From NCBI GenBank assembly GCA_018266355.1, contig JAFEAP010000005.1:1-64000 (forward strand): a stretch of 64,000 nt of DNA, written 5' to 3'. A program made the translations under genes and the position numbers. This document shows, one piece after another, positions 33,003-41,707 of the stretch; within the stretch, counting starts at the first letter, position 1; every line of letters begins with the position of its first letter. The notes below the pieces were generated by a model. It searched no databases and was not told the origin of the DNA. It saw only the letters and a program-made list of their open reading frames with translations. The DNA comes from Bdellovibrionales bacterium. Lineage in GTDB: Bacteria > Bdellovibrionota > UBA1018.

Positions 33003-34799
33003 TTGTCCGAATCCACGACTCCGAACTCCACGCCGTCTCCGATCACGCTCTCCTCGAAAATCACGATCACCCCGCGTAAACCCGAAGTTCCCTACGTCTC
33101 GCCGTATCCGGCGATCGAGAATTTCGCGGAATTGAAACTCACGCCGAACGTGCAGAAAGCGATCGACGAGCTCGGCTTCACGACGCCGAGCCCGGTCCAG
33201 GCCCAGGCGCTCCCGATCCTCCTCGGCGAACCGACCGACTTCATCGGCCTCGCCGCGACCGGTACCGGCAAGACCGCCGCGTTCTCGATCCCGTTGCTCG
33301 AGAAGATCGATACCCAGTCGCGCGCCGTCCAGGCGATCATCCTCTGCCCGACCCGCGAACTCGCGATCCAGGTCTCCGGCCAAGTCGAGCTCCTCGGGAA
33401 ATACGTGGGCGTGAAAACGGCCACGATCTACGGCGGCGCCGGCTACGGCGACCAACTTTCCGCGCTTCGCCGGGGCGCCCAGGTCGTCGTCGGCACCCCG
33501 GGCCGCGTGATCGACCACCTCGAGCGCGGCACGCTCGATCTGTCCGAAGTCTCGATCGTCATCCTCGACGAAGCCGACGAGATGATCTCGATGGGGTTCA
33601 AGGAAGAGATGGAGTCGATCTTGGCCACGATCCCGGGCCTGAACGAAGAAATCGACGTCGGTGAAGACGATGACCGCCATGCGAACATCTGGCTCTTCTC
33701 GGCGACGATGAGCCGCGAAGTCCGCGGCGTTTCCGACCAGTACCTCGTCGAACCGGCCCGCGTGGAAGTGAACCGCACGGAAATGCTGCCCGAGAACCTC
33801 GAGCAGAGCTATTTCGCCACCTCCGAATCGAACAAGCCGGAAGTTCTCTGTAAGATCATCGACGCCGCCGAGGAATTTTACGGCATTATTTTCTGCCAAA
33901 CGAAGTCCCTCGTCGTCGACCTGACCGGCTACCTCTCCGGCCGCGGCTACGCCGTGGACTGCCTCCACGGCGACATGGACCAGAAGGCGCGCGAGCGGAC
34001 GATGAAGAACTATCGCGAGCGCAGGGTCACGATGCTCGTTTGTACCGACGTCGCCGCCCGCGGCATCGACGTGAAGGACATCACCCACGTCATCAACTAC
34101 TCGATCCCTCGCGAGCTCGATAACTACGTTCACCGCATCGGCCGCACGGCGCGCGGCGGGAAAAAAGGCTACGCGATGAGCCTCGTCACTCCGTCCCATC
34201 GCGGCCTCCTCGGCCGGATCGAGCGGATGACGAAGGTGAAAGTCGTCGAAGGAAAGATCCCGACCCGCAAGGAAGTCGGCGCGAAGAAGGTCGGCGCGGT
34301 CCTGACCCGTCTCGAAAGCGTGACGAACCCCGCGCGCGCGATGGAACTCGTGACGCCCGAACTGCGCGCGAAATTCGCGGGCATGACGACGGAAGAACTC
34401 GTCGGCCGGTTCCTTACCCTCATGATCCCCGAAGCGTTCGGTGACCGCGCGGATATGACCGCGCCAGGCGCGAATGCCGGAACCGTCGCCGGGACTCCGG
34501 CGGGCGTCGAGCGTGGGAAAGTCCTCGTTCGCGCGGGCGCGGCGGCGAACGACGCCGAACGCGGTTATGCCCGCCGAAACGGCGGAGGAGACCGGTCCCG
34601 CGAACGCGAGCGCAAACCCTACGGCGAGCGCTTCGCGAAGGGCCGCGACGACGACCGCGGAGAGCGCCGCGGGTACGGCGATCGCGACGATCGCCGAGGC
34701 GGTTATGCCGACCGTTCCGCGACCAAAGTCCGGCGCTGGGGTCAGCCCCCGGCCGAAGGGGCGGGTCCGAAGCCCCACGCCCGTCGCCCGGCTTACTGA
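33003..34799 (+). CDS. DEAD-box RNA helicase
   Basis: This is an ATP-dependent RNA helicase of the DeaD/CsdA type. The conserved motifs appear in order: Q-motif region FTTPSPVQAQALP, AATGTGKTAA (I), PTRELA (Ia), DEAD (II), SAT (III) and HRIGRTARGG (VI). An Arg/Gly/Asp-rich tail (about the last 70 residues) follows, typical for RNA binding. The frame is open much further upstream, but the first 70 codons there look non-coding. TTG 33003, six nt after GAGG, is the best start I can see; this choice is uncertain. Expected roles are ribosome assembly or RNA decay. Confidence 0.9.
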   Translation: MSESTTPNSTPSPITLSSKITITPRKPEVPYVSPYPAIENFAELKLTPNVQKAIDELGFTTPSPVQAQALPILLGEPTDFIGLAATGTGKTAAFSIPLLEKIDTQSRAVQAIILCPTRELAIQVSGQVELLGKYVGVKTATIYGGAGYGDQLSALRRGAQVVVGTPGRVIDHLERGTLDLSEVSIVILDEADEMISMGFKEEMESILATIPGLNEEIDVGEDDDRHANIWLFSATMSREVRGVSDQYLVEPARVEVNRTEMLPENLEQSYFATSESNKPEVLCKIIDAAEEFYGIIFCQTKSLVVDLTGYLSGRGYAVDCLHGDMDQKARERTMKNYRERRVTMLVCTDVAARGIDVKDITHVINYSIPRELDNYVHRIGRTARGGKKGYAMSLVTPSHRGLLGRIERMTKVKVVEGKIPTRKEVGAKKVGAVLTRLESVTNPARAMELVTPELRAKFAGMTTEELVGRFLTLMIPEAFGDRADMTAPGANAGTVAGTPAGVERGKVLVRAGAAANDAERGYARRNGGGDRSRERERKPYGERFAKGRDDDRGERRGYGDRDDRRGGYADRSATKVRRWGQPPAEGAGPKPHARRPAY

Positions 34800-34846
34800 A
34801 GAATACCGAAGAGTTAGACGTCTCCGGGCCGAAGCGTATTCCCGAA

Positions 34847-34875
34847 TTGACCCATTGCGTTAATTACGTTAAGAA
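34847..34875 (+). promoter_or_regulatory. Putative sigma-70 promoter of the lipoprotein gene at 34903
   Basis: TTGACC (34847-34852), 17 nt, TAAGAA (34870-34875). The expected transcript start is about 20 nt before the ATG at 34903. The local sequence is noticeably AT-richer than its surroundings. Confidence 0.5.
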
Positions 34876-34902
34876 ACCCGCTCTTACCACCGAGGATCCC
34901 GC

Positions 34903-35595
34903 ATGAACCCCCGTTTCGTCTCCTGCTCGCTCGTCGTCTTTTCCGCGCTCGCCGCGCTTTCCGGCTGCGGCGGCTCGAACGCGAAGTCGACCGCCTCGAC
35001 CGCGAACGGCGATCCGGCAAGCCTCGGCTGCGCGAATCCGGTCGAAGTTAACGCCGTTCCTTCGGACTGGAAGGCCGTGGAAGGCCGCGAGTTGATCTCG
35101 GGCACGTCCGGGACCTGGCGACTCACGAAGGTCATCCTCCACTCCGCGATGCCCGCGAAAGACGGGCGCTTCATCTCGGCTTCGACGACGACGATCGTCG
35201 GAAACGATCCGATCCAGACGGTCGACTGCAAGGACCTCCTCGGGTCGGGCGCGATGTCGATCACGATCCAACCCTGGGAAACGATTTCGGACGCGGACGG
35301 CTCGATCGATACGCGCCGGAACATCCGGTTCGGAATTACCGCGGACGAGACCGGGTACAAGTCCGCCACGACCGAGCGCGTGAGCACCACGGCGAAGTTC
35401 GGCGTCGAGACGCTCGATTCGCGCCGCCAGGAAGCGGACGCGAAAGCCGTGGGCGTCGTCTATCAGACGAAGACCTACCGGATCTCGCCGAGCGAGATGG
35501 AAATCCGGATGCACGCCGAAGTCCCGAACCAGAACGGAAACGGCGGCACGCTCTACTTCAACTCCGCGATGCGCTACGAACTCCGCAACCCCTAA
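34903..35595 (+). CDS. Lipoprotein, hypothetical
   Basis: This is a 230-aa lipoprotein with a clear lipobox (ALSGC, Cys22). The mature protein begins Ser/Thr/Ala-rich and then becomes beta-rich, with a two-Cys pair (LGCANP and TVDCKD). It resembles no family I know. It is the first of three consecutive genes for exported proteins (34903, 35620, 36255) with short gaps, probably one operon. Confidence 0.8.
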   Translation: MNPRFVSCSLVVFSALAALSGCGGSNAKSTASTANGDPASLGCANPVEVNAVPSDWKAVEGRELISGTSGTWRLTKVILHSAMPAKDGRFISASTTTIVGNDPIQTVDCKDLLGSGAMSITIQPWETISDADGSIDTRRNIRFGITADETGYKSATTERVSTTAKFGVETLDSRRQEADAKAVGVVYQTKTYRISPSEMEIRMHAEVPNQNGNGGTLYFNSAMRYELRNP

Positions 35596-35619
35596 ATCAC
35601 GTCCCTGAACGAGGTTCCG

Positions 35620-36234
35620 ATGAACTCCCTCCGCGTCTCGAAAATCCTGGCCGTCCTCGCTCTCGGCGCCGCGCTCGCCGGCTGTAACCACCAACGCAAG
35701 GGCACGACGCTCGCCCAAAAGCAGCTCGATCCGCGCGACGCGAAGAACTTCGACGTCGCCGCGCCGTGGTTCTGTTCGATGAACGATATCGAGTACTCGG
35801 AGACGAAAGACGGCGCCGAAACCGACGGGAAGACGAGCGTGCTCGCGACCGCCGCGACGAAAGCCGACATGCTGAAAGCGCTCGACGCCGCTTGCGCCGC
35901 GCTCTCGAGCTCGGCCGCGAAATCGGTCTGCCAGACGAAGGCGAAAGCGGAAGATTACCGCTGCGTCGGCGCCTCGCTCTTCGACAGGGAACCGGCGAAA
36001 ACCGGGCTTTGGGGCTGCAAGATGGCTTACGTGGTCGCCAAAAAAGCTCAGACCCTCGAAACCTCCGGCAAAGACACGACCTCGGCCGCGGCGATCCAAT
36101 CCGCGTTCGACCAGTGCGCCGCCCTCAAGGACGACGCCCGGTCGGCCTGCGCCGAGGGCATCATGAACGAGCAGCTCGTCTGCCTCGACGACAACCAAGT
36201 GAAAGCCCACAAGATTCGTCGGCTCTACAAATAG
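35620..36234 (+). CDS. Cysteine-rich lipoprotein, hypothetical
   Basis: This is a 204-aa lipoprotein with lipobox LAGC (Cys22). The mature part has eight further cysteines spaced through a helical Ala/Lys-rich sequence (WFCSMND, DAACAAL, SVCQTK, YRCVGA, GCKMAY, QCAALK, SACAEG, VCLDDN), suggesting several disulfides in the periplasm. It follows the previous lipoprotein gene by 24 nt. Family and function unknown. Confidence 0.8.
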   Translation: MNSLRVSKILAVLALGAALAGCNHQRKGTTLAQKQLDPRDAKNFDVAAPWFCSMNDIEYSETKDGAETDGKTSVLATAATKADMLKALDAACAALSSSAAKSVCQTKAKAEDYRCVGASLFDREPAKTGLWGCKMAYVVAKKAQTLETSGKDTTSAAAIQSAFDQCAALKDDARSACAEGIMNEQLVCLDDNQVKAHKIRRLYK

Positions 36235-36254
36235 GAAACAGAGGAAACCCCACC

Positions 36255-36722
36255 GTGAAAAACACCGTGATCCGCGCTGCTCTCTTCGCCCTCCCCCTGC
36301 TCGCGACCGCCGCCCAAGCGGGCGAAACGCCGAAAATCGTCGCCCGCCTCCAAGGCGCGGTCATCGATGACTGGAACTACGTCGAACCGAAACTCGGCGA
36401 AGTCGTACTCGAAAGATTCGCGAAGCCGACCGACGACGTCGAGGGTTGGATCGGAATGCGCCTGCCCGGCGATCCCGCCCAAGTCGGAGCCGCGACGCTA
36501 AAGGAATGGGGCGCCGGCAAGTCGACGATCGCGAAGCTCCCGATCATCCGGTGGACGAAGAACCAGATCGAATTTTACTACTCGACGAACGGGAAATTCA
36601 CCTGGACCCAGTCCACGCTTTTCTTCACGAAGCAAGCCGACGGCTCCTACCGCTTCAGCTGCCTCTCCGACTGGCATCGTCCGGACGACTGCGGCGGCGC
36701 ACGCCACGCCGAGCTGAAGTAA
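36255..36722 (+). CDS. Secreted hypothetical protein
   Basis: This is a 155-aa exported protein with signal peptide TVIRAALFALPLLATAAQA. The mature part is beta-rich, with a Trp/Tyr cluster (IIRWTKNQIEFYYSTNGKF) and one Cys pair near the end (FSCLSDWHRPDDC). The start is GTG 36255 after AGAGGA. It is the last gene of the three-gene exported-protein cluster and converges on the heptose kinase gene. Confidence 0.75.
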   Translation: MKNTVIRAALFALPLLATAAQAGETPKIVARLQGAVIDDWNYVEPKLGEVVLERFAKPTDDVEGWIGMRLPGDPAQVGAATLKEWGAGKSTIAKLPIIRWTKNQIEFYYSTNGKFTWTQSTLFFTKQADGSYRFSCLSDWHRPDDCGGARHAELK

Positions 36723-36738
36723 GGCGCGGGGAAAGGGA

Positions 36739-37758
36739 TTATCCGAGGATTCCGGCGGCCGCGGCCTTCCGAAGCGCGCCTTCGAGTTCCGCCGGCGAAA
36801 CGGTGGCCGTGCCGCGCTTTCCGACGACGACTCCGCCGCCGAGGTTCCCAAGGATCGCCGCTTCTTCGATCGAAGCACCGGCCGCGAAGGCGAGCGCCAT
36901 CACCGAGATGACCGTGTCTCCGGCGCCGGACACGTCGTAGACCTCGCGCGCGAACGTCGGAATGAGCTTCGGTTTCCGCGAACCCTTCGTGAAGACGGCC
37001 ATGCCGTCCTTCCCGAGCGTGATCACCATGTACGGCGAACCCGTGGCGCGCAGGAGTTTCGCCCCCGCCGCCTCGAGCGAAGCGGCGTCCGCGATCGCCA
37101 GGCCGGTGAGTTTCTCCGCTTCGCGTTTGTTCGGGGTCATGAAGGTCGCCCCTGCGTAGAAGTCGAGCGGCGACTTCGCGTTCGGGTCCATGAAAACCGG
37201 TTTCCGCGCCTTCCGCGCGGCCGCGACGATCGCGCGCACGGTGGGCTTCGAGAGCATCCCTTTCGCGTAATCCTGGACGATGACCGCGTCGACGGCGCGC
37301 TTCCCGCGCAGCGCTGATTTCACCCGCGAGAGGATCGCATTCTCGACGGCCTTCGCGACCGGCGTCGGCGTCTCGTAATCGATTCGGAGGAGCTGCTGAC
37401 GCTCGCTCACGATGCGTTCCTTCACGATCGTACGGCGGGAACGGTCGACGATGAGCGAACGATCGCCGATTTTCTCCCGCCGGAGCAGGGCGCGGATCTC
37501 GGAGGCGAACCGGTCCTTCCCGATCACGCCGACGAGTTCCGAACCGCCGCCGAGGGCGTGGATATTGTCCGAAACGTTCGCGGCGAGACCGAGCTTATGG
37601 ACCTCGCTCGTGACGAAAACGATCGGCACCGGAGCCTCCGGGCTGATGCGCTCGACGTCTCCGGTGACGTACCGGTCGATTCCGACGTCCCCGACGACGA
37701 GCACTCGGCGTTTCGAAAAATCTTTCACCAGGACTTTCAATCGTTCGGGCTTAATCAT
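36739..37758 (-). CDS. hldA: D-glycero-beta-D-manno-heptose-7-phosphate kinase
   Basis: This PfkB/ribokinase-type kinase makes heptose-1,7-bisphosphate for LPS inner core. The 339-aa protein has the family start VLVVGDVGIDRYVTGDVERISPEAP and the C-terminal DVSGAGDT anion hole with catalytic Asp. It corresponds to the kinase half of HldE only; there is no cytidylyltransferase domain, so a separate HldC/RfaE2-type protein should exist elsewhere. The ATG at 37758 follows GAGG and lies 11 nt after the heptosyltransferase stop. Confidence 0.93.
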   Translation of the reverse strand: MIKPERLKVLVKDFSKRRVLVVGDVGIDRYVTGDVERISPEAPVPIVFVTSEVHKLGLAANVSDNIHALGGGSELVGVIGKDRFASEIRALLRREKIGDRSLIVDRSRRTIVKERIVSERQQLLRIDYETPTPVAKAVENAILSRVKSALRGKRAVDAVIVQDYAKGMLSKPTVRAIVAAARKARKPVFMDPNAKSPLDFYAGATFMTPNKREAEKLTGLAIADAASLEAAGAKLLRATGSPYMVITLGKDGMAVFTKGSRKPKLIPTFAREVYDVSGAGDTVISVMALAFAAGASIEEAAILGNLGGGVVVGKRGTATVSPAELEGALRKAAAAGILG

Positions 37759-37769
37759 GGACCTCGACC

Positions 37770-38972
37770 TCAAACGGCGGCGTTTCCGCCGGGAACCGTT
37801 CCCTCGGAGCTTGCCGCCTTTTCCCGGCTCGCGCGCTCGGCGTCTCGACGACCGAGAAGCCGGGACACTTCCCGGAGCGCTTCGCGCGGACCGATCATCT
37901 TCATGCAGGGATAATAGTTACACTTTGGACCGCGGCATTTGAAGTCCTCGCCGCAGTACACTTCCGGAACGAGGACGCCCGCATCTTCGGGATCGTTCAG
38001 GTAGGGCCCCCACCGGATCGCGCTCTGCACGCGGATCGGCGGGTAAAACGTCACGACCGGCAGTCCGAGGGCGACCGCGACGTGAAGCGGCCCCGTCGAG
38101 GGAGCGACGACGAGGTCGCACTCCGCGAAAAGCGCCCCGAGGGTGTCGACCGAGGCCGGCCCCGCGTCCTCCGCGAGCTTACCCGCGTAGACGATCGCCG
38201 TGTCGTCGGTCTTCGCCAGCTCGAGCACGATCCGCTCGAGGAGGAACCCCTCGGCCGGCCCTCCGGAAAGGAGGATCTCGTTCCCTTCCTTGCGAAGCGA
38301 GCGGATGAGGTCGACGTAATAGTTCTCGGGCCAATTCAAGGCCGATCCGCCCATGCCGGGATGGACGGCGATCAGCCGCTTCCGGTTCTCGTCCCGCGCG
38401 TCCCACCCCTTGTCCGCGAGCCAATCGCGCGCGGCTTTCCGCTTTTCCTCGGAAATCGCTACGCGCGACGGGATCTGGTGGCTGCCGACGCGGATCCCGA
38501 GTTTGCGCAGGAGCTGGAGGTTGTAGTCCGCCTCGTGCATCTCGACGAGCGAACGGCGCTGGCGGGATCCGCGATTATAGAAAAGGTAGGAATGGATCTT
38601 CGAAAGCGGCCCGATCCGGTTCGGCACGCCGACGCCGAAGAGTGCGGCCGCGAGTTTCCGCGTCGACTGGAGCACGATCGAGATCTGGAAACGCTGGGCC
38701 TTCAGCTCCTCCATCAGCCGGAAGAAGCCGGTGACGCCGGAATGGCGCCCGTCGGGATCGTAGACGAAGACTCGGTCGACGCCCGGGATCTCGCGAACGA
38801 GCGGAGCGACGAAATCGCGGACGAGGAACGTGATCGACGCGTTCGGGTACTGCTCGCGAAGCGCCGCGATCACCGGGGTAGAAAGGATCACGTCGCCGAT
38901 CCGGTCGGGGCGAGCGACCAGGATGCGCGGTTCGGGCGTCGTGGGTTCGGGGGTGGCGCGGGAAGGCTTCAT
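37770..38972 (-). CDS. ADP-heptose:LPS heptosyltransferase (GT9)
   Basis: This glycosyltransferase family 9 enzyme adds heptose to the LPS inner core at the cytoplasmic face. Landmarks: RPDRIGDVILSTPVIAALR at the start, a HPGMGGSALNWP block, and the nucleotide-sugar site VAPSTGPLHVAVALGLPVV. A short Cys-rich segment (YCGEDFKCRGPKCNYYPC) near the C-terminus is typical of several GT9 proteins. At 400 aa it is slightly long because of Pro/Thr-rich and charged ends. It lies between cmk and the heptose kinase gene in one operon. Confidence 0.92.
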   Translation of the reverse strand: MKPSRATPEPTTPEPRILVARPDRIGDVILSTPVIAALREQYPNASITFLVRDFVAPLVREIPGVDRVFVYDPDGRHSGVTGFFRLMEELKAQRFQISIVLQSTRKLAAALFGVGVPNRIGPLSKIHSYLFYNRGSRQRRSLVEMHEADYNLQLLRKLGIRVGSHQIPSRVAISEEKRKAARDWLADKGWDARDENRKRLIAVHPGMGGSALNWPENYYVDLIRSLRKEGNEILLSGGPAEGFLLERIVLELAKTDDTAIVYAGKLAEDAGPASVDTLGALFAECDLVVAPSTGPLHVAVALGLPVVTFYPPIRVQSAIRWGPYLNDPEDAGVLVPEVYCGEDFKCRGPKCNYYPCMKMIGPREALREVSRLLGRRDAERASREKAASSEGTVPGGNAAV

Positions 38973-39013
38973 CGGAGGTTCGCTTCTATTCTGAACCTAT
39001 TTACGCAGCCCGT

Positions 39014-39784
39014 CTACTTAACGAGACCGAGTTTCTCCCGAACCTTTTTTTCCATCCAGTCGACCACCTCGTCGAGGGTGAAGGTCGAGGTATCGAGCTC
39101 GAGGGCGTCTTCGGCCTTACGGAGCGGAGCCACCGCCCGGGTCATGTCGCCCCGGTCGCGATCGGCGATCTGGCGTTTCACCTCTTCGTAGGAGGGGGCA
39201 TCCGCGCCCGCGCCTTCGAGCTCGTAAAGGCGGCGTTTCGCCCGTTCTTCGATCGAGGCCGTCAAAAAAAACTTCACGTCGGCGTCCGGGAAGATCACGG
39301 TGCCGATATCGCGTCCCTCGAGGATCGTGCGGCCCTGGCCGCCCATCGTGCGCTGAAGCGCGAGCAGCGCCTGGCGCACCGAGGGAATCGCGGAAACGCG
39401 GCTCGAACAAATCGAGACTTCGGGGGTGCGGATGTAGGGCGTGATGTCCTTGCCGTTCGCCCAGATCCGGTTCGCCGGGTTCTTTTTCGGCTCGCGGCGG
39501 AACTCTAGCTCGACCGTCTCGGCGATTTCCTTCGCCCGCGCCTGCACGAGCGGCATGTCCGCCTCCGCGAACGCCTCCCACCCCGTGCCGAGCGCTCCCC
39601 GCTCCTTCAAAAGCAGGTAGGCGACCGAACGATAGAGCGCGCCCGTATCGACGTGCGTGAAGCCGAGCCGCTCGCAAAGGCGCTTCGTCGCCGAACTCTT
39701 TCCGGTTCCGGCCGGGCCGTCGATGGCGACGACCGGACCTTTTTTCGGGATCGAAAGCAGCTGCGAAGGATCGAGGACGGTCAC
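39014..39784 (-). CDS. cmk: Cytidylate kinase
   Basis: This enzyme phosphorylates CMP/dCMP for nucleotide synthesis. The 256-aa protein has the P-loop DGPAGTGKSS, HVDTGALYRSVAYL, the CMP-binding SICSSRVSAIPSVRQALL segment and EGRDIGTVIFPDA. It starts at GTG 39784, overlapping the hisC stop by 4 nt (GTGA). The hisC-cmk order recalls the aroA/tyrA-cmk-rpsA arrangement, but rpsA does not follow here; LPS genes do. Confidence 0.95.
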   Translation of the reverse strand: MTVLDPSQLLSIPKKGPVVAIDGPAGTGKSSATKRLCERLGFTHVDTGALYRSVAYLLLKERGALGTGWEAFAEADMPLVQARAKEIAETVELEFRREPKKNPANRIWANGKDITPYIRTPEVSICSSRVSAIPSVRQALLALQRTMGGQGRTILEGRDIGTVIFPDADVKFFLTASIEERAKRRLYELEGAGADAPSYEEVKRQIADRDRGDMTRAVAPLRKAEDALELDTSTFTLDEVVDWMEKKVREKLGLVK

Positions 39785-40986
39785 CGCCTGCCCGCCTTGG
39801 AAGCGGTCGCTCTTTTCATCGGCTTCTTCCCGGACTTCCGGAAGTAGGCCGCGCGGCGATCTTCGGGAAGCTCGGCGGCCAGTGCCCGGATCGCGATTTC
39901 GTTCTCGGCCTTCGTGCCGATCGAGATCCGAAGCGCGTGCATGAGGCCGTAGTTCGAGACCGGGCGGAAGATCACGCCGCGGCGGAGGCAATTCTCGTAG
40001 ACGTCTCCCCCCCGCTTGCCGAGCCCTTTCGAGCAGTCGATCAGGATGAAGTTCCCCTGGCTCGGCCAGTACGGAATGCCCATCCGGTCGAGTTCCTTCG
40101 TCCAAAACTTCATCCCGGCGTCGTTCACTTTCTTCGAACGCTTCTGATGCGCGACGTCCTTCAGCGACTCGACCGCGGCGGCGAGCGCCGGGGAATTTAA
40201 ATTGAAAGGCTGGCGGACTTTCTCGAGGTTCTGGACGATCTCTCTTGGCGCGACTCCGTATCCGACGCGCAACCCGGCGAGGCCGTGGATTTTCGAGAAA
40301 GTGCGAAGCACGGTCATGTTCGGATATTCGCGCATGAGCTGATTCGGATCGGGTAGGTCCGGCGCGTTCACGTATTCCCAGTAAGCGTAGTCGAAAACGA
40401 CCATCACCGACCCGTCGCGGATCTTCTTCATCTCCTTCAGGAACGCCTTCAGCTCGGACGAGGTGTTGTAGGTCCCCGTCGGATTGTTCGGATTCGCGAT
40501 AAAGACCATCTTCACACGATCGTTCGCGCGGACGGCCTCGGCCATGTCCCTCAAGTCCGTGCGAAGGTCCGGGGTCAGCGCGGTTTCGAGCGTCGCGACG
40601 CCTTGGATCTGGGCGCAGATCCGGTACGCGAGGAAGGCGGCCTTCGACGTTACGATCGAGTCGCCCGGTACGCAGTACGCGCGGATGAGCATGTCGATCA
40701 CTTCGTTCGAACCGTTGCCGATGATGATCTCGTTCACGGGGAGCTTAAGCGTCTCGGCGAGAGCGAGCTTCAGATGGTACGCGGAAGCGTCCGGATAGCG
40801 GTGAAGATCGAGGATCTTTTTCCGGAGCAGCGCGAGCGCCTTCGGGCTCGGACCGAGGGGATTCTCGTTCGAGGCGAGTTTCACGACGTGCTTGATCTTG
40901 AACTCGCGCTGAGTCTCTTCGATCGGTTTGCCGGGCACGTAGGGCGCGAGGTTTCGGATGTATTCGGGGGCGTTGGTAAAGGTCAT
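39781..40986 (-). CDS. hisC: Histidinol-phosphate aminotransferase
   Basis: This class II PLP aminotransferase acts in histidine synthesis and often also on aromatic amino acids. The 401-aa protein shows LASNENPLGPSP, ANPNNPTGT, FDYAYWEY and the PLP lysine K232 in TFSKIHGLAGLR. It is longer than E. coli HisC because of a basic C-terminal tail (about 20 residues). ATG 40986 is the family-consistent start. Its leader contains the structured repeat copy B. Adjacent cmk suggests it may serve the aromatic branch as well; this is inference. Confidence 0.9.
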   Translation of the reverse strand: MTFTNAPEYIRNLAPYVPGKPIEETQREFKIKHVVKLASNENPLGPSPKALALLRKKILDLHRYPDASAYHLKLALAETLKLPVNEIIIGNGSNEVIDMLIRAYCVPGDSIVTSKAAFLAYRICAQIQGVATLETALTPDLRTDLRDMAEAVRANDRVKMVFIANPNNPTGTYNTSSELKAFLKEMKKIRDGSVMVVFDYAYWEYVNAPDLPDPNQLMREYPNMTVLRTFSKIHGLAGLRVGYGVAPREIVQNLEKVRQPFNLNSPALAAAVESLKDVAHQKRSKKVNDAGMKFWTKELDRMGIPYWPSQGNFILIDCSKGLGKRGGDVYENCLRRGVIFRPVSNYGLMHALRISIGTKAENEIAIRALAAELPEDRRAAYFRKSGKKPMKRATASKAGRR

Positions 40987-40997
40987 AGGCGGCAAGT

Positions 40998-41071
40998 AGG
41001 CTCGGTCCCGGAGGGGCGGGCTTCGAACGTCCAGCTTATGCTGGACGTGCCCGACCGTAGGGGTCGAGCTG
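40998..41071 (-). repeat. Structured repeat, copy B, with an inserted hairpin
   Basis: 40998-41023 and 41048-41071 match the two halves of copy A (31691-31740) with 5 differences in 50. Between them a 24-nt insert (41024-41047) contains a perfect 8-bp hairpin, CGTCCAGC TTAT GCTGGACG, placed exactly at the apical loop of copy A. It lies upstream of hisC on the minus strand, ending 11 nt before its ATG. The strand given is that of hisC; the element itself is near-palindromic. Confidence 0.65.
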
Positions 41072-41100
41072 CTCCGGGAAACGGCCACATTCTCGTCGGT

Positions 41101-41694
41101 TTACACCACGGGGCGCACCTTGGCGCAAGCCCACTCGATCCCTTCGACTTCTTCCCGAAAAACGCTGAGAATCCGCTCGACTAAGGCCTTCACGGGACCG
41201 AGATCTTGCGGCGTTCCAACGCCGAGGTCGAAAAGACCGGCGGCCTTCACCGGCGCGCCCGAAGCGTCGAGGTTGATCCCGGCGTGAAGCAGACGTGAAA
41301 CCGGCGACGCGGTCACGATCGAAACGGAGAGTTTCCGCTCGTCCTTCCCGTCGTTCCAAAACAAATCGTCCCCGTCGCGTCGGATGGTTTTACCCGAGAT
41401 CCGCGCGATTTCCTGGCCGGCGATCGCCATGAAAAGGCGCTGGTAGAGGACGCCTTCGGCGAGCGAAATCCCGAAGAACTCCCCGAGGAAATGGACCATG
41501 AGCTTCGCGCGGATGAAGTCGTTCGCGAGGCGATCCTCCCAGTCCACGAGGTGCTCCATCTTCACCTCGCAAGGACCGACGAACGCGGCGACCGCGCTCC
41601 CCTTCACTCGGAATTTCTCGAGCAAGAAATGCGGCCGGAGTTCCGGGCCGGTGTAAGTCATCCGTTCTTCGATCCACTTCGTCTCGACTCGCAT
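41101..41694 (-). CDS. DUF366 family protein
   Basis: This is a 197-aa cytoplasmic protein matching DUF366: ERMTYTGPELRPHFLLEKF, the FVGPCEV segment, VDWEDRLANDFIRAKLMVHFLGE and HAGINLDASGAPV. The family is known from archaea and scattered bacteria and has no established activity. Here it lies two genes downstream of queC on the same strand, which leaves open a role in deazaguanine metabolism. Gap to the upstream serine hydrolase gene is 13 nt. Confidence 0.8.
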   Translation of the reverse strand: MRVETKWIEERMTYTGPELRPHFLLEKFRVKGSAVAAFVGPCEVKMEHLVDWEDRLANDFIRAKLMVHFLGEFFGISLAEGVLYQRLFMAIAGQEIARISGKTIRRDGDDLFWNDGKDERKLSVSIVTASPVSRLLHAGINLDASGAPVKAAGLFDLGVGTPQDLGPVKALVERILSVFREEVEGIEWACAKVRPVV

Positions 41695-41707
41695 CGCACG
41701 CCCCGTC

